Assembly (NCBI GenBank): GCA_021151805.1
Contig: JAGKWN010000018.1
Coordinates: 1 to 50,859 of the forward strand
From: Cytophagaceae bacterium
GTDB lineage: Bacteria > Bacteroidota > Bacteroidia > Cytophagales > Cytophagaceae
Length of the DNA: 50,859 bases
Direction: 5' to 3'
Below are positions 24,078-32,915 of the stretch, piece by piece. The stretch's first letter is position 1. Each line of letters begins with the position of its first letter. Position numbers and translations under genes: made by a program. The notes under the pieces were generated by a model. That model saw only the letters and a list, made by a program, of their open reading frames with translations, made no database searches and had not been told where the DNA came from.

Positions 24078-27000
24078 ATGGCTGAAGAAAAAATGATGCG
24101 GCTTAGCCAGGTGGCAAGGAAGTTGAATGTCGGTACATCGACAATTATAGATCACCTTTCTGCCAAGGGCTACGATATTGAGAACAACCCCAATGCCAAG
24201 ATTACAGTGGATATGTACGCTGTTCTTTCAAAAGAATATGAGTCATCTGCACAGGTAAAAAAGGAGGCTGAAAGCCTTACCATTGGCAAAAAGCACATGG
24301 GTGATGTTGTTATCGATGCCGATCAGGTACACACTGCTCCGGAGCAGGAGGATGAGGACGAAATTCGTATTGTTACGAGTGCGCCGGTTGAAGCGGCTGC
24401 GCCTGAAACTACAGCAGCTCCACAAGCAGTAGAACAACCTAAAACTACAGAACCTGCTCCTGTACAGGAAGAAGATGTAAAAAATAACGTTACACTTCAG
24501 GGGCTAAAAGTATTAGGCAAAATCGACTTAAGTGCTGGTGATAAAGATTCTAAAAAATCACCTAAAGGTAAAACTGCGGAAAAACCTAAACAGGAAAAAG
24601 CTGCGGAGAAACCTAAAGAAGCAGCTCCTGTAGCTGAAGAAAAAACAGTAGCTCCGAAAGTTGAGCAGACTGTAAAAGCTGAACCAGCAAAACCAAAGAC
24701 TGAAGAGAAGCCTGTAACAAAAGAACCTGTTGCTGAAAAAACAGCAGCTCCTGTTGCCGATACTACTGAAGCAGAATCTCATGCAGCCGATGAGCCTGTA
24801 GAAGTTGTTCAGGCACATGCAGACAAACTTCAGGGCTTAACAGTTCTAGGAAAGATCCAGCTTCCGGATAAAAAGAAAGAACCAACACGTGTTGCTTCTT
24901 CAGACGAAGTTGTAGATAAAAATAAAAACAAGCGCAAGCGTAAACGTCTTAACGACGGACCAGGCAAACCTGCCGGTACAAATCCAAACGGACCAAGACC
25001 ACAGGGTTCTAACCCGAATGGCCCGAGACCACAAGGCGGCAACCCGAACGGACCAAGACCGCAAGGTGGTAATCCGAATGGACCAAGGCCACAAGGAGGC
25101 CCGAACAGCCGTCCGGGTGCTCCGAACCGTCCGAATGGTGGACCAAAACCTACGCTGACTAAAGCAAGCGAAAAAGGTGAAGTAACAGGCAAGCAGATTC
25201 AGGATAAAATCAAAGCTACGATGGCAAAACTATCTGGCGGCGGAACAAAATCCGGACCTGTAAACCGTGCGAAATACCGTAAAGATAAGCGTTCTGCGAT
25301 GGCTGATGCCGAAGAAGAACGTTTAATGGCAGAGCAGGAAGATGCGAAGGCATTAAAGGTTACAGAATTTATTTCTGCAAGCGACTTAGCTTCTTTAATG
25401 AACGTAAGCGTGAACGAAGTAATTTCCAAATGTATGATGATGGGTATGTTCGTATCCATCAACCAACGTCTGGATGCTGAAGCGATCACCATCATCGCCG
25501 ATGAATTCGGTTACGATGTAAACTTCCAGACTACAGGTGAAGAAGACGATATTACTGAGGAAGATCAGGATGATCCGAATTTACTGGTTGACCGCGCGCC
25601 GATTGTAACTATCATGGGTCACGTCGATCACGGTAAAACATCCCTGCTTGATTATATCCGTAAAACAAAAGTTGTAGCTGGTGAAGCCGGTGGTATTACG
25701 CAGCACATTGGTGCATATAACGTAATGACTGATTCAGGCAAGCCGATTACATTCCTTGATACACCAGGTCACGAAGCCTTCACAGCGATGCGTGCACGTG
25801 GTGCTAAAATCACAGATATTGTTATTATCGTTGTTGCTGCCGATGACTCGGTGATGCCGCAAACGAAAGAAGCGATCAACCACGCGCGTGTAGCGGGTGT
25901 ACCGATCATCATCGCAATCAACAAAATAGATAAGCCAGCCGCTAACCCGGATAAAATCAAGGAAGAACTTTCCAAAGAAAATATTCTTGTTGAAGATTGG
26001 GGTGGTAAATACCAGTGCCAGGCAATCTCTGCAAAAGCAGGTACAGGCGTAAGCGAATTACTTGATAAAATCCTGCTTGAAGCAGAAATGCTTGAATTGA
26101 AAGCAAACCCTGATAAACGTGCCGTTGGTGCTGTTATTGAAGCGTCTCTTGATAAAGGTAGAGGTTATGTAACAAACGTATTGGTTGAAGCTGGTACGTT
26201 ACGTATTGGAGATATCATTTTAGCGGGTGCACACTTCGGTCGTGTAAAAGCAATGGTTGACCATACAGGTAAAAAACTGAAAGAAGCTGGCCCGGCAATG
26301 CCTTTACAGGTATTGGGTCTGAACGGTGCGCCACAGGCGGGTGACAAGTTCCAGGTAATGGAAACAGAACGTGAAGCAAGAGAGATCTCTTCTAAACGTG
26401 AGCAGTTGATCCGTGAGCAAAGCATCCGTACCAAGAAACACATTACCTTGGATGAGATCGGCCGTCGTTTGGCGATTGGTAACTTCAAAGAACTTAACAT
26501 CATCGTTAAAGCCGATGTGGATGGTTCTGTGGAAGCCTTGTCTGATTCATTATTGAAATTATCTACGGAAGAAATTCAGATCCGTATCCTGCACAAAGGT
26601 GTGGGTCAGATTTCTGAATCGGATATCTTATTAGCATCTGCATCAGATGCGATCATCGTTGCCTTCCAGGTACGCCCTTCTGCAAGTGCGCGTAAACTGG
26701 CTGAGCAGGAACAGATCGAGATCCGTATGTACTCAATCATCTACGACGCAATCAACGAAGTGAAGGATGCGATGGAAGGTATGCTTGAGCCGAAGATGGA
26801 AGAAGTTGTACTTGGTACAATTGACGTTCGTGAAGTATTCAAAATTACAAAAGTTGGTACAGTTGCCGGTGCTTATGTATCAGAGGGTATTGTTAAACGT
26901 AACAACCAGGTTCGATTGATTCGAGATGGTATCGTTATGTACACAGGTACAATCAGTGCATTGAAACGTTTCAAAGATGATGTGTCTGAAGTGAAAACTA

Positions 27001-27098
27001 GCTACGAATGTGGTATCAGCCTGAAAGGATACAACGATATCCAGATCGGTGACCAGATCGAAGCGTTCGAACAGAAAGAAGTTAAACGTACACTGTAA
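24078..27098 (+). CDS. infB: Translation initiation factor IF-2
   Basis: GTPase that places initiator tRNA on the 30S subunit. The 1006 residues comprise an N-terminal IF2N segment (MRLSQVARKLNVGTSTIIDHLS), then a long disordered Lys/Pro/Ala-rich linker (about 85-400) that includes four decapeptide repeats NPNGPRPQGG. A second IF2N domain follows (about 430-475). The G domain begins near residue 505 (G1 GHVDHGKT, G3 DTPGHEAF, G4 NKID), followed by domains II, III and the fMet-tRNA-binding domain IV. No internal start is needed to explain the sequence, although shorter IF2 forms exist elsewhere. It ends the operon at a strong terminator. Confidence 0.97.
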   Translation: MAEEKMMRLSQVARKLNVGTSTIIDHLSAKGYDIENNPNAKITVDMYAVLSKEYESSAQVKKEAESLTIGKKHMGDVVIDADQVHTAPEQEDEDEIRIVTSAPVEAAAPETTAAPQAVEQPKTTEPAPVQEEDVKNNVTLQGLKVLGKIDLSAGDKDSKKSPKGKTAEKPKQEKAAEKPKEAAPVAEEKTVAPKVEQTVKAEPAKPKTEEKPVTKEPVAEKTAAPVADTTEAESHAADEPVEVVQAHADKLQGLTVLGKIQLPDKKKEPTRVASSDEVVDKNKNKRKRKRLNDGPGKPAGTNPNGPRPQGSNPNGPRPQGGNPNGPRPQGGNPNGPRPQGGPNSRPGAPNRPNGGPKPTLTKASEKGEVTGKQIQDKIKATMAKLSGGGTKSGPVNRAKYRKDKRSAMADAEEERLMAEQEDAKALKVTEFISASDLASLMNVSVNEVISKCMMMGMFVSINQRLDAEAITIIADEFGYDVNFQTTGEEDDITEEDQDDPNLLVDRAPIVTIMGHVDHGKTSLLDYIRKTKVVAGEAGGITQHIGAYNVMTDSGKPITFLDTPGHEAFTAMRARGAKITDIVIIVVAADDSVMPQTKEAINHARVAGVPIIIAINKIDKPAANPDKIKEELSKENILVEDWGGKYQCQAISAKAGTGVSELLDKILLEAEMLELKANPDKRAVGAVIEASLDKGRGYVTNVLVEAGTLRIGDIILAGAHFGRVKAMVDHTGKKLKEAGPAMPLQVLGLNGAPQAGDKFQVMETEREAREISSKREQLIREQSIRTKKHITLDEIGRRLAIGNFKELNIIVKADVDGSVEALSDSLLKLSTEEIQIRILHKGVGQISESDILLASASDAIIVAFQVRPSASARKLAEQEQIEIRMYSIIYDAINEVKDAMEGMLEPKMEEVVLGTIDVREVFKITKVGTVAGAYVSEGIVKRNNQVRLIRDGIVMYTGTISALKRFKDDVSEVKTSYECGISLKGYNDIQIGDQIEAFEQKEVKRTL
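24981..25100 (+). repeat. Four 30-bp tandem repeats inside infB
   Basis: Four in-frame units encode Asn-Pro-Asn-Gly-Pro-Arg-Pro-Gln-Gly-(Ser/Gly). The units start at 24981, 25011, 25041 and 25071. They differ almost only at third codon positions, so the peptide is conserved while the DNA has drifted. They lie in the disordered linker of IF-2. Confidence 0.9.
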
Positions 27099-27121
27099 CG
27101 AGTTACAGGTTTATAAAGCAG

Positions 27122-27160
27122 AAAGAGTCATCATGCAAAAAGCGTGATGACTCTTTTTTT
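27122..27160 (+). terminator. Intrinsic terminator of the rimP-nusA-infB operon
   Basis: A 15-bp stem (27122-27136 with 27142-27156, one T-G pair), an AAAAA loop and a run of seven T (27154-27160). It begins 23 nt after the infB stop. The A-rich 5' arm also allows use by the convergent chrA transcript. Confidence 0.93.
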
Positions 27161-27188
27161 ATATTCTATTTTATATTGAATGTATTTC

Positions 27189-28391
27189 TCACAGCACCCA
27201 CCCTGCCAGCAAACCGGCAATGATCAAAAATGGATGCGGGATGCGCGTAAAAAGTAAAATACACATTGTTGCCAATGCAATCGAATCATTTAAAGCAACA
27301 TGTTCCCAGCTGCCTTTCTGCATGGGCAATGCAAGCATTAACGCGGTTGAGATAATAATACCGGCATTGCCGGCATTAATGCCTTCAAACGAAGCTTTTA
27401 CAACTCGGTATTGTTTGATGTTTTTCCAGATCGGTGCAATAAAAAAGATCAGGATTGTTCCTGGTAAAAACACACCGAACGAGCCGATGAAACCACCTGC
27501 AATCTCTCCCACCACGCCATACTGGCGCATTGACAGTGCACCTATGTAGGATGCGAATGTAAAAACCGGACCGGGCAACGATTGTAAAAAGGCATAGCCC
27601 AACAAAAATTCACTGTGTGTTAAATAGTGTTTGAACTCCACAAACTCGGTATAGAAATAACCGATCAGTGCTTGTCCGCCGCCAAAGATCAAACTTCCGT
27701 TACGGAAAAAATTCTCAAACAGACGGATTGGTAAAGCTTGTGTGATTGTTCCAATAACTGCTGCTCCTACAAAGATACCGCCCAATAAAATAAGATTTGC
27801 CCAACGTATATTGAAAGGTGTTTTTTCTTCTTTTTCATGTTTGCCAAAACGGAACGATGTAAGGAAGCCTGAGATTAATAATATGATGGGAAACATCCAG
27901 GGAGAGGCTTTACCTAAAAAACTGATGTAAAAACAGATGCTGGCTGTAAGCACCAAAATGATAATTGCTGTTTTTGTTTTCTGAATGATGGAAATTGTTT
28001 TGACTACCGCATAGAATACAAAGCCGATCGCTATTGGTTCCAAATATTTTACAATTCCCAGATCTAAATTTTGTGCGTGGAAATAAGAAACCATGATTGC
28101 TGCTGCGGTCATAACCATAGCCGCCGGCAGCAGCCAAACAAGCACAGTGAGAAATGCCAGTCGCGGCCCTCCTATTTTAAAACCTACAGCTGTGATTGTT
28201 TGTGTAGAAGCCGGACCAGGTAGGATCTGACAGAAAGAATACAATTCCATCAACTCCGCTTCGGTCACATAAGCTCTTTTCTGAACTAGTATTTTGAAGA
28301 ATATAGCTAAATGTGCCTGTGGCCCACCGAATGAAGTAAGCGACAAGACTAATACATCTCTTAGAAAAATAAGATGTCTGATGTTCTTCAT
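27189..28391 (-). CDS. chrA: Chromate transporter ChrA family (two-domain)
   Basis: A 400-residue inner-membrane protein made of two homologous CHR halves. The N-terminal half has LTSFGGPQAHLAIF and QILPGPASTQTITAVG. The C-terminal half has SLIFGGGQALIGYF and LQSLPGPVFTFASYIG. About ten hydrophobic segments are visible. Family members expel chromate by proton antiport, with sulfate as a competitor. In organisms not selected on chromate the natural substrate is uncertain. There is no chrB or other metal-resistance gene nearby. It converges on infB and is divergent from the small ORF at 28531. Confidence 0.9.
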   Translation of the reverse strand: MKNIRHLIFLRDVLVLSLTSFGGPQAHLAIFFKILVQKRAYVTEAELMELYSFCQILPGPASTQTITAVGFKIGGPRLAFLTVLVWLLPAAMVMTAAAIMVSYFHAQNLDLGIVKYLEPIAIGFVFYAVVKTISIIQKTKTAIIILVLTASICFYISFLGKASPWMFPIILLISGFLTSFRFGKHEKEEKTPFNIRWANLILLGGIFVGAAVIGTITQALPIRLFENFFRNGSLIFGGGQALIGYFYTEFVEFKHYLTHSEFLLGYAFLQSLPGPVFTFASYIGALSMRQYGVVGEIAGGFIGSFGVFLPGTILIFFIAPIWKNIKQYRVVKASFEGINAGNAGIIISTALMLALPMQKGSWEHVALNDSIALATMCILLFTRIPHPFLIIAGLLAGWVL

Positions 28392-28530
28392 TAATTCGGT
28401 TTTGGGTACGGTTCAGTAGAATTCGATGTCTAAAATACGGTTTTTCCATGAATTATCAGAACTAAATGCATTTCTGGTTCTGAGAGTACATAAAATTATG
28501 TAATTTAGAACACCGAAACCGTAAGTTAAG

Positions 28531-28773
28531 ATGCGTATAGTAGCCGAATATCCCAGTGTAGATTTCAAGATCACAGTTTTTTCCTGGAATGGTAAATATT
28601 TATTGAAAATTGAAAAAGGAATGTTTGAACAGACCTATAAGATCAGTGAGATGGATATTTCCGGAGATGAGGAAGTTAAAAAAATCGTTGAAGACCCTAT
28701 TTTTATTGAAGAAATAAAAACACGGTTCAAGAATATGAATCTGTCCCTAAACGATGCGTTGAATAGAATTTAA
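28531..28773 (+). CDS. Conserved small hypothetical protein (80 aa)
   Basis: An 80-residue soluble, acidic protein starting MRIVAEYPSVDFKITVFSWN, continuing KYLLKIEKGMFEQTYKIS, and ending in an amphipathic helix (NLSLNDALNRI). I recognise it as a type of short conserved protein seen in several Bacteroidota, with the pattern DFKITVFSWN-KYL-K-E-G-EQT, but I know of no function. It is transcribed alone, divergent from chrA. The region before it holds only a one-mismatch -7 box (TAATTTAG). Confidence 0.72.
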   Translation: MRIVAEYPSVDFKITVFSWNGKYLLKIEKGMFEQTYKISEMDISGDEEVKKIVEDPIFIEEIKTRFKNMNLSLNDALNRI

Positions 28774-28845
28774 TATTTCGTCTAAGCCTCCCCGATATAA
28801 CAATTCATCTTTCTTCAATCAAACATTGTTTCTTTTTTTATTTAT

Positions 28846-28937
28846 GTTCTTTTGTCCCCGCCTGATGCGGGATAGGCTTTGATACAAAAGAACCAAAAAT
28901 CAAGGCTTATTTCAAATTGCGTTAAGAAATTTGAAAT
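28846..28937. repeat. Two-part structured repeat (compound hairpin), possible dispersed element
   Basis: The first part has 10-bp outer arms GTTCTTTTGT (28846-28855) and ACAAAAGAAC (28884-28893) enclosing an inner hairpin CCCGC-CTGAT-GCGGG (28857-28871), a forked fold. The second is a 10-bp inverted repeat ATTTCAAATT (28909-28918) / AATTTGAAAT (28928-28937) with a 9-nt loop. It lies between two convergent genes. From memory, the words around CAAAAGAACCAAAAATCAAGG recur between genes in Bacteroidota genomes. The rest of this 215-nt gap shows nothing more. Confidence 0.6.
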
Positions 28938-28988
28938 GAACCGTTGAAAATTTGCGATAGTTCAACTCTGCTTATAAAAGATTCCTTC

Positions 28989-30344
28989 TTACAATTCGTA
29001 CGCTTGTCCGTAATCAGGTATTTCAATATTTGGGTATCCTTCTTCTTTCAGCGTTTGTTCGAAATCCAGCATACTTTGATACTCACCATGCACAAGGAAT
29101 ATTTTTTTAGTCTTTGACTTATCCTGGCTGCTTAAAAATTTCACCAATCCGAATTTGTCGGTATGGCCGCTGAAAATATCTGTATAGATGATCTTTGCTG
29201 ATACTGGTATGGAGCGCTTTTTAAAACGTATTGTTTGCTTGCCCGCCAGTAAATCGTGGCCAATCGTGCCTTCAACCGCATACCCAACGAGTAAGATTGT
29301 ACAATATGGGTTTTGTAAATTCTGCCGGATGTGATGCTGGATCCTTCCGCCCGTGATCATTCCTGAAGAAGAAAGAATAATGCAGGGCTTCATATAATTC
29401 GAAATGTTCTTACTCTCTTTAAACGTTTTGATATGATCCAGATTTTCGAAATCGAACAAATGTTCTTCCTTTTCCTTCAAGGTCTTTGCTTCCTCATTCA
29501 TCAACGCATGGTACCTGGAATAAATGTTGGTACCTTCTGCAGCAAGTGCAGAATCGGTAAATACTTTAACCGGTGGCAGTTGATTTTTGAGAGCCAGTTT
29601 ATGCAGCGTATATAATAAGGACTGCGTCCTGCCCAGGCTGAATGCGGGAATGATAAGGCGCCCCGGCTTGTCTACACAAGTCTCCTGTACAATGCGCCGC
29701 ACAATCTCTTCCGGCGATTCGGTTTCCTTGTGTACCCGGTTTCCGTAAGTAGTTTCACACAATACATAATCTGCCTGCGGCGGCAGCTGCGGATCCGGCA
29801 ACAAAGGATAATTATCTCTTCCGATGTCTCCGGAAAACAGAATGGTTTTCGTTTTGCCTTCTTCTTTCACTTTCAGAAATACACTGGCAGCACCAAGAAT
29901 ATGACCCACCGGAATCAGGCGAACGCTAATGCTTTCGTTGATTTCAAAATCCGTATTGAATGCAATAGATACAAAGCGGTCGACTGGCTTGTAGGAATAG
30001 TTGCCCGGACCGGAGTTTGCGATTTTCTTTTCTGCCCGTTGAATATGCGCGCCATCGGCAAATAACAATTCCGAAAGTTCGGCTGTAGGAGCTGTGGTCA
30101 AGATCTGTCCTCTATATCCGCTGCGGATCAAAGCAGGAATGTTGCCCGAATGATCTACGTGTGCGTGTGTTAAAATTACCAGGTCAATCTCAGAAGCTTC
30201 AAAAGGAAACAAGGCCCCGGTAACTACTTTATGACGTTCAGAAAAATCAGATCCGCAATCAATTAATATCTTGTAACCAACAGATTCCAACAAATACATA
30301 CTTCCCGTTACTTTCCTGGCTGCACCCCAAAATGTTAGTTTCAT
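28989..30344 (-). CDS. MBL-fold / beta-CASP ribonuclease family protein
   Basis: A 451-residue protein of the CPSF73-like (Ysh1) metallo-beta-lactamase group, probably an RNA exo/endonuclease in the cytosol. The zinc motif HAHVDHSGN (about 58-66), GHILGAASVFL, LFSGDIGRDNYPLL, the beta-CASP part with GRTQSLLY and SSSGMITGGRIQHH, and the C-terminal FSGHTDKFGL and LVHGEYQSM are all present. This order is typical of the KH-less bacterial exoribonuclease family that also occurs in archaea. It has no operon partners. A weak -7 box (one mismatch) lies upstream. Confidence 0.9.
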   Translation of the reverse strand: MKLTFWGAARKVTGSMYLLESVGYKILIDCGSDFSERHKVVTGALFPFEASEIDLVILTHAHVDHSGNIPALIRSGYRGQILTTAPTAELSELLFADGAHIQRAEKKIANSGPGNYSYKPVDRFVSIAFNTDFEINESISVRLIPVGHILGAASVFLKVKEEGKTKTILFSGDIGRDNYPLLPDPQLPPQADYVLCETTYGNRVHKETESPEEIVRRIVQETCVDKPGRLIIPAFSLGRTQSLLYTLHKLALKNQLPPVKVFTDSALAAEGTNIYSRYHALMNEEAKTLKEKEEHLFDFENLDHIKTFKESKNISNYMKPCIILSSSGMITGGRIQHHIRQNLQNPYCTILLVGYAVEGTIGHDLLAGKQTIRFKKRSIPVSAKIIYTDIFSGHTDKFGLVKFLSSQDKSKTKKIFLVHGEYQSMLDFEQTLKEEGYPNIEIPDYGQAYEL

Positions 30345-30410
30345 CGATTCTGTTTAAACTTAGATTAACTTTTGTCTATTGCTTTACACACAAAGATGGT
30401 ACAAGGTACT

Positions 30411-30418
30411 TAGATTTG
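30411..30418 (+). promoter_or_regulatory. Candidate -7 element for kup
   Basis: TAGATTTG matches TAnnTTTG. No TTG occurs at the right distance upstream, so the promoter is weak or activator-dependent. It would give a leader of about 75 nt, which includes the dyad at 30444-30468. Confidence 0.4.
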
Positions 30419-30443
30419 TTCTTAATTTATAGATTCATCTGAT

Positions 30444-30468
30444 ATTCATTTGTCAATAGCAAATGAAT
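30444..30468 (+). promoter_or_regulatory. 9-bp inverted repeat in the kup leader
   Basis: ATTCATTTG (30444-30452) and CAAATGAAT (30460-30468) are perfect complements around a 7-nt loop, about 30 nt before the kup ATG. It could be an operator dyad or an RNA hairpin. Confidence 0.5.
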
Positions 30469-30498
30469 TAGTAATTTGAGGCGTTATTTAAGTTTGCT

Positions 30499-32451
30499 AT
30501 GTCAACACTTCCAGGTTCAAAAAATCACGGCCACCAAAAACTCACTGCAGCAGGTTTATTAATTTCATTAGGAATCATATATGGCGATATAGGAACTTCG
30601 CCATTGTATGTAATGAAAGCTATTGCAGGAGACCGGGTAATTTCTGAAGCATTGATTCTGGGAGGATTGTCCTGTGTATTCTGGACATTGACACTTCAGA
30701 CTACAATCAAATATGTAATTATTACCCTTCGTGCTGACAACAAAGGTGAAGGTGGTATTTTTTCATTATTTGCATTAATCAGAAGAAGAAATCCAAATTT
30801 AGTCTGGCCTGCCATGATTGGCGGGGCAGCATTGCTGGCCGATGGCATTATCACGCCACCAATTTCTGTCTCTTCTGCCATTGAAGGTTTAAAGATCTAC
30901 GACAAGGATCTCAATACCATCCCGATCGTTATTGCTATTCTACTTTGTTTATTCCTGGTACAGCGTTTCGGAACAAACATCGTTGGAAAGTTCTTCGGAC
31001 CAATCATGTTTATTTGGTTCTTTATGCTGGCAGCTTTAGGCTTAAATGAATTGCTTCTTAATACAGAAGTTTTGAAAGCCTTAAATCCGGTTTATGCTTT
31101 CAGATTATTAACGGAATATCCAGGTGGATTCTGGTTGCTAGGTGCAGTATTCTTATGTACTACTGGTGCGGAAGCTCTCTATTCAGACCTGGGCCATTGC
31201 GGCAGACCGAATATCCGCATCAGCTGGATCTTTGTTAAAATAGCTCTTATATTGAATTACTTCGGACAAGGTGCATGGATATTAAACCAAAAGGGTTTTG
31301 TTTTAGATACAAATCCGTTTTTCGGAATCATGCCCGACTGGTTTGTTTTCTATGGAATCGTCATCGCAACAATGGCTGCGATCATTGCATCACAAGCATT
31401 GATTAGTGGTTCATATACATTGATCAGTGAAGCGTTGCGCTTAAATTTATGGCCTAAGGTCCGGATTAAGTACCCAACGATTAAAAAAGGTCAGCTGTTT
31501 ATTCCCAGCACAAATATCATGATGCTGTTCGGCTGTATCTTCGTAGTTCTTGTTTTCAAGGAATCTAATCACATGGAAGCGGCTTATGGTTTAGCCATCA
31601 GTATAACCATGATGATGACAACGTTACTTTTAACATATTACTTATTGATTATACAACGTCTGTCGTTTATCTGGGTAGGATTATTCTTCCTGATCTATTC
31701 TATCATTGAAGTTTCATTCCTGGTAGCCAACTTAGAAAAATTTTTCCATGGCGGATACTTTACATTAATCGCCGGTGGTATGCTTATGTTTGTTATGGCT
31801 GTTTGGTATACGGCACACAGAATTAAGAGAAGGCTTACGGAATATGTAAACATACAGGATTACTTCCCGCTGATCAAAGAATTAAGTGAAGACACTTCCA
31901 TTCCAAAATATTCAACCCATCTGATTTACTTAACCGGCGCCGATAACTATACGCAGATTGAATCGAAGGTTATGTATTCCATTTTCCAGAAACAGCCTAA
32001 ACGTGCTGATATATACTGGTTCCTGCATATCGATGTTGTTGACGAACCATACACGATGGAATATAAGGTACGCACCATGTTGCAGGACGATGTGATCCGT
32101 ATTGATTTCAAATTGGGTTTCCGGGTTGAACACCGCATCAATTTATTCTTCCGGAAAGTGGTTGAAGACATGGTTAACAGTAAAGAAGTTGACTTTACTT
32201 CACGTTACACCTCTCTAAACAAGCGCAATCTGATCGGTGATTTCCGCTTTGTTGTGCTTGAAAAACATTTAAGCAGTGATAACGACCTGAGTGCGATTGA
32301 ACAATTTGCCATGGATTGGTATTTCCTATTAAAACATATTTCCATTTCTGAATCCAGTGCCTTTGGGTTAGATACCAGTTCAATTACCGTGGAGAAAGTA
32401 CCGATGGTGATAACCCCGATGGAAGCATTCCAGTTAAAACGCATCTATTAA
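30499..32451 (+). CDS. kup: KUP/HAK/KT family potassium transporter
   Basis: A 650-residue K+/H+ symporter of the inner membrane. The family signature GDIGTSPLYVMKA lies in the first helix (about residue 30). It is followed by LGGLSCVFWTLTLQTTIKYV, GEGGIFSLFALIRR, ADGIITPPISVSSAIEG and GTTGAEALYSDLGHCGR-like sequence (here CTTGAEALYSDLGHCGR). Twelve hydrophobic segments precede a soluble C-terminal domain from about residue 450. Length and order are normal. A small membrane protein follows after 9 nt, and then a terminator, so the two form one transcript. Confidence 0.95.
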   Translation: MSTLPGSKNHGHQKLTAAGLLISLGIIYGDIGTSPLYVMKAIAGDRVISEALILGGLSCVFWTLTLQTTIKYVIITLRADNKGEGGIFSLFALIRRRNPNLVWPAMIGGAALLADGIITPPISVSSAIEGLKIYDKDLNTIPIVIAILLCLFLVQRFGTNIVGKFFGPIMFIWFFMLAALGLNELLLNTEVLKALNPVYAFRLLTEYPGGFWLLGAVFLCTTGAEALYSDLGHCGRPNIRISWIFVKIALILNYFGQGAWILNQKGFVLDTNPFFGIMPDWFVFYGIVIATMAAIIASQALISGSYTLISEALRLNLWPKVRIKYPTIKKGQLFIPSTNIMMLFGCIFVVLVFKESNHMEAAYGLAISITMMMTTLLLTYYLLIIQRLSFIWVGLFFLIYSIIEVSFLVANLEKFFHGGYFTLIAGGMLMFVMAVWYTAHRIKRRLTEYVNIQDYFPLIKELSEDTSIPKYSTHLIYLTGADNYTQIESKVMYSIFQKQPKRADIYWFLHIDVVDEPYTMEYKVRTMLQDDVIRIDFKLGFRVEHRINLFFRKVVEDMVNSKEVDFTSRYTSLNKRNLIGDFRFVVLEKHLSSDNDLSAIEQFAMDWYFLLKHISISESSAFGLDTSSITVEKVPMVITPMEAFQLKRIY

Positions 32452-32460
32452 TAGTAGAAT

Positions 32461-32670
32461 ATGAAACCGCAAAAGATTGTTCTGCTTGTTGCCTTTTTCC
32501 TCTTTGTCGGCATTATGATTTGGTTCACGGTTGATTTTATGTCGCGCACAACCCCACCCTGGGAGCGAAAAAAAGACAGTACCTTTGTAAACAAGTATAA
32601 AATCCAGTATAACGAGAAACTGGGCTTGAAAAACATTGATTCATTAAAGAAAGCCCGGGAAGGGAAATAA
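32461..32670 (+). CDS. Small single-pass membrane protein co-transcribed with kup (69 aa)
   Basis: A 69-residue protein with one transmembrane segment (about 5-27, IVLLVAFFLFVGIMIWFTVDF) and a basic soluble tail (WERKKDSTFVNKYKI, KKAREGK). By the positive-inside rule the orientation is ambiguous, since both sides carry Lys/Arg. It starts 9 nt after kup and ends just before the terminator, so co-transcription is very likely. I do not recognise a family. It could be a KdpF-like accessory peptide or have no link to potassium. Confidence 0.65.
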   Translation: MKPQKIVLLVAFFLFVGIMIWFTVDFMSRTTPPWERKKDSTFVNKYKIQYNEKLGLKNIDSLKKAREGK

Positions 32671-32690
32671 AAATATCAGTTTGAGAACCC

Positions 32691-32729
32691 AAAAACGGCC
32701 GTTGAGATAATTTCTCAACGGCCGTTTTT
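32691..32729 (+). terminator. Intrinsic terminator after the kup operon
   Basis: A perfect 17-bp stem (32691-32707 with 32713-32729) with GC core CGGCCG, a 5-nt loop and a terminal TTTTT. The following 32730-32880 is AT-rich sequence in which I see no gene or clear signal. Confidence 0.94.
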
Positions 32730-32885
32730 CATTTATAGAGGTGAAATCTACGCTAGTTAAATGTATTCAGGCATTATTTTCATCAATTGCATTATACTAA
32801 GTTTTATTTTAACCCTTGTTAAGACAATTTTTCATACTTTTTTACAAAATAGCTTACATTTTGATACCATTTTTTAAAAAAAGTA

Positions 32886-32915
32886 TTGTTTTTAAATAAA
32901 ATGGGGTTAGTTTTG
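32886..32915 (+). promoter_or_regulatory. Candidate promoter for amt (TTG-N19-TAGTTTTG)
   Basis: TTG at 32886-32888, a 19-nt spacer and a perfect TAGTTTTG at 32908-32915. Transcription would begin near 32922, with a leader of about 55 nt. The A/T-tracts directly upstream (TTTTTTAAAAAAA) could act as an UP-like bent region. No sigma-54 type -24/-12 box is seen. Confidence 0.65.

Noticed and set aside
24981..25100. Tandem repeats as a CRISPR array
   Set aside because: Units are contiguous with no spacers, are in frame with infB, and there are no cas genes.
24830..25192. A 120-codon antisense frame with Gly/Pro/Leu repeats opposite infB
   Set aside because: It only mirrors the infB tandem repeats in another frame, with no homology or start signals.
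30490..30500. TAAGTTTG just before kup as its -7 box
   Set aside because: It ends 2 nt before the ATG, so the start point would fall inside the gene. The box at 30411-30418 fits better.
32730..32880. Possible small gene in the long gap before amt
   Set aside because: No frame of useful length with a start is seen on either strand. The region is AT-rich leader and upstream DNA.
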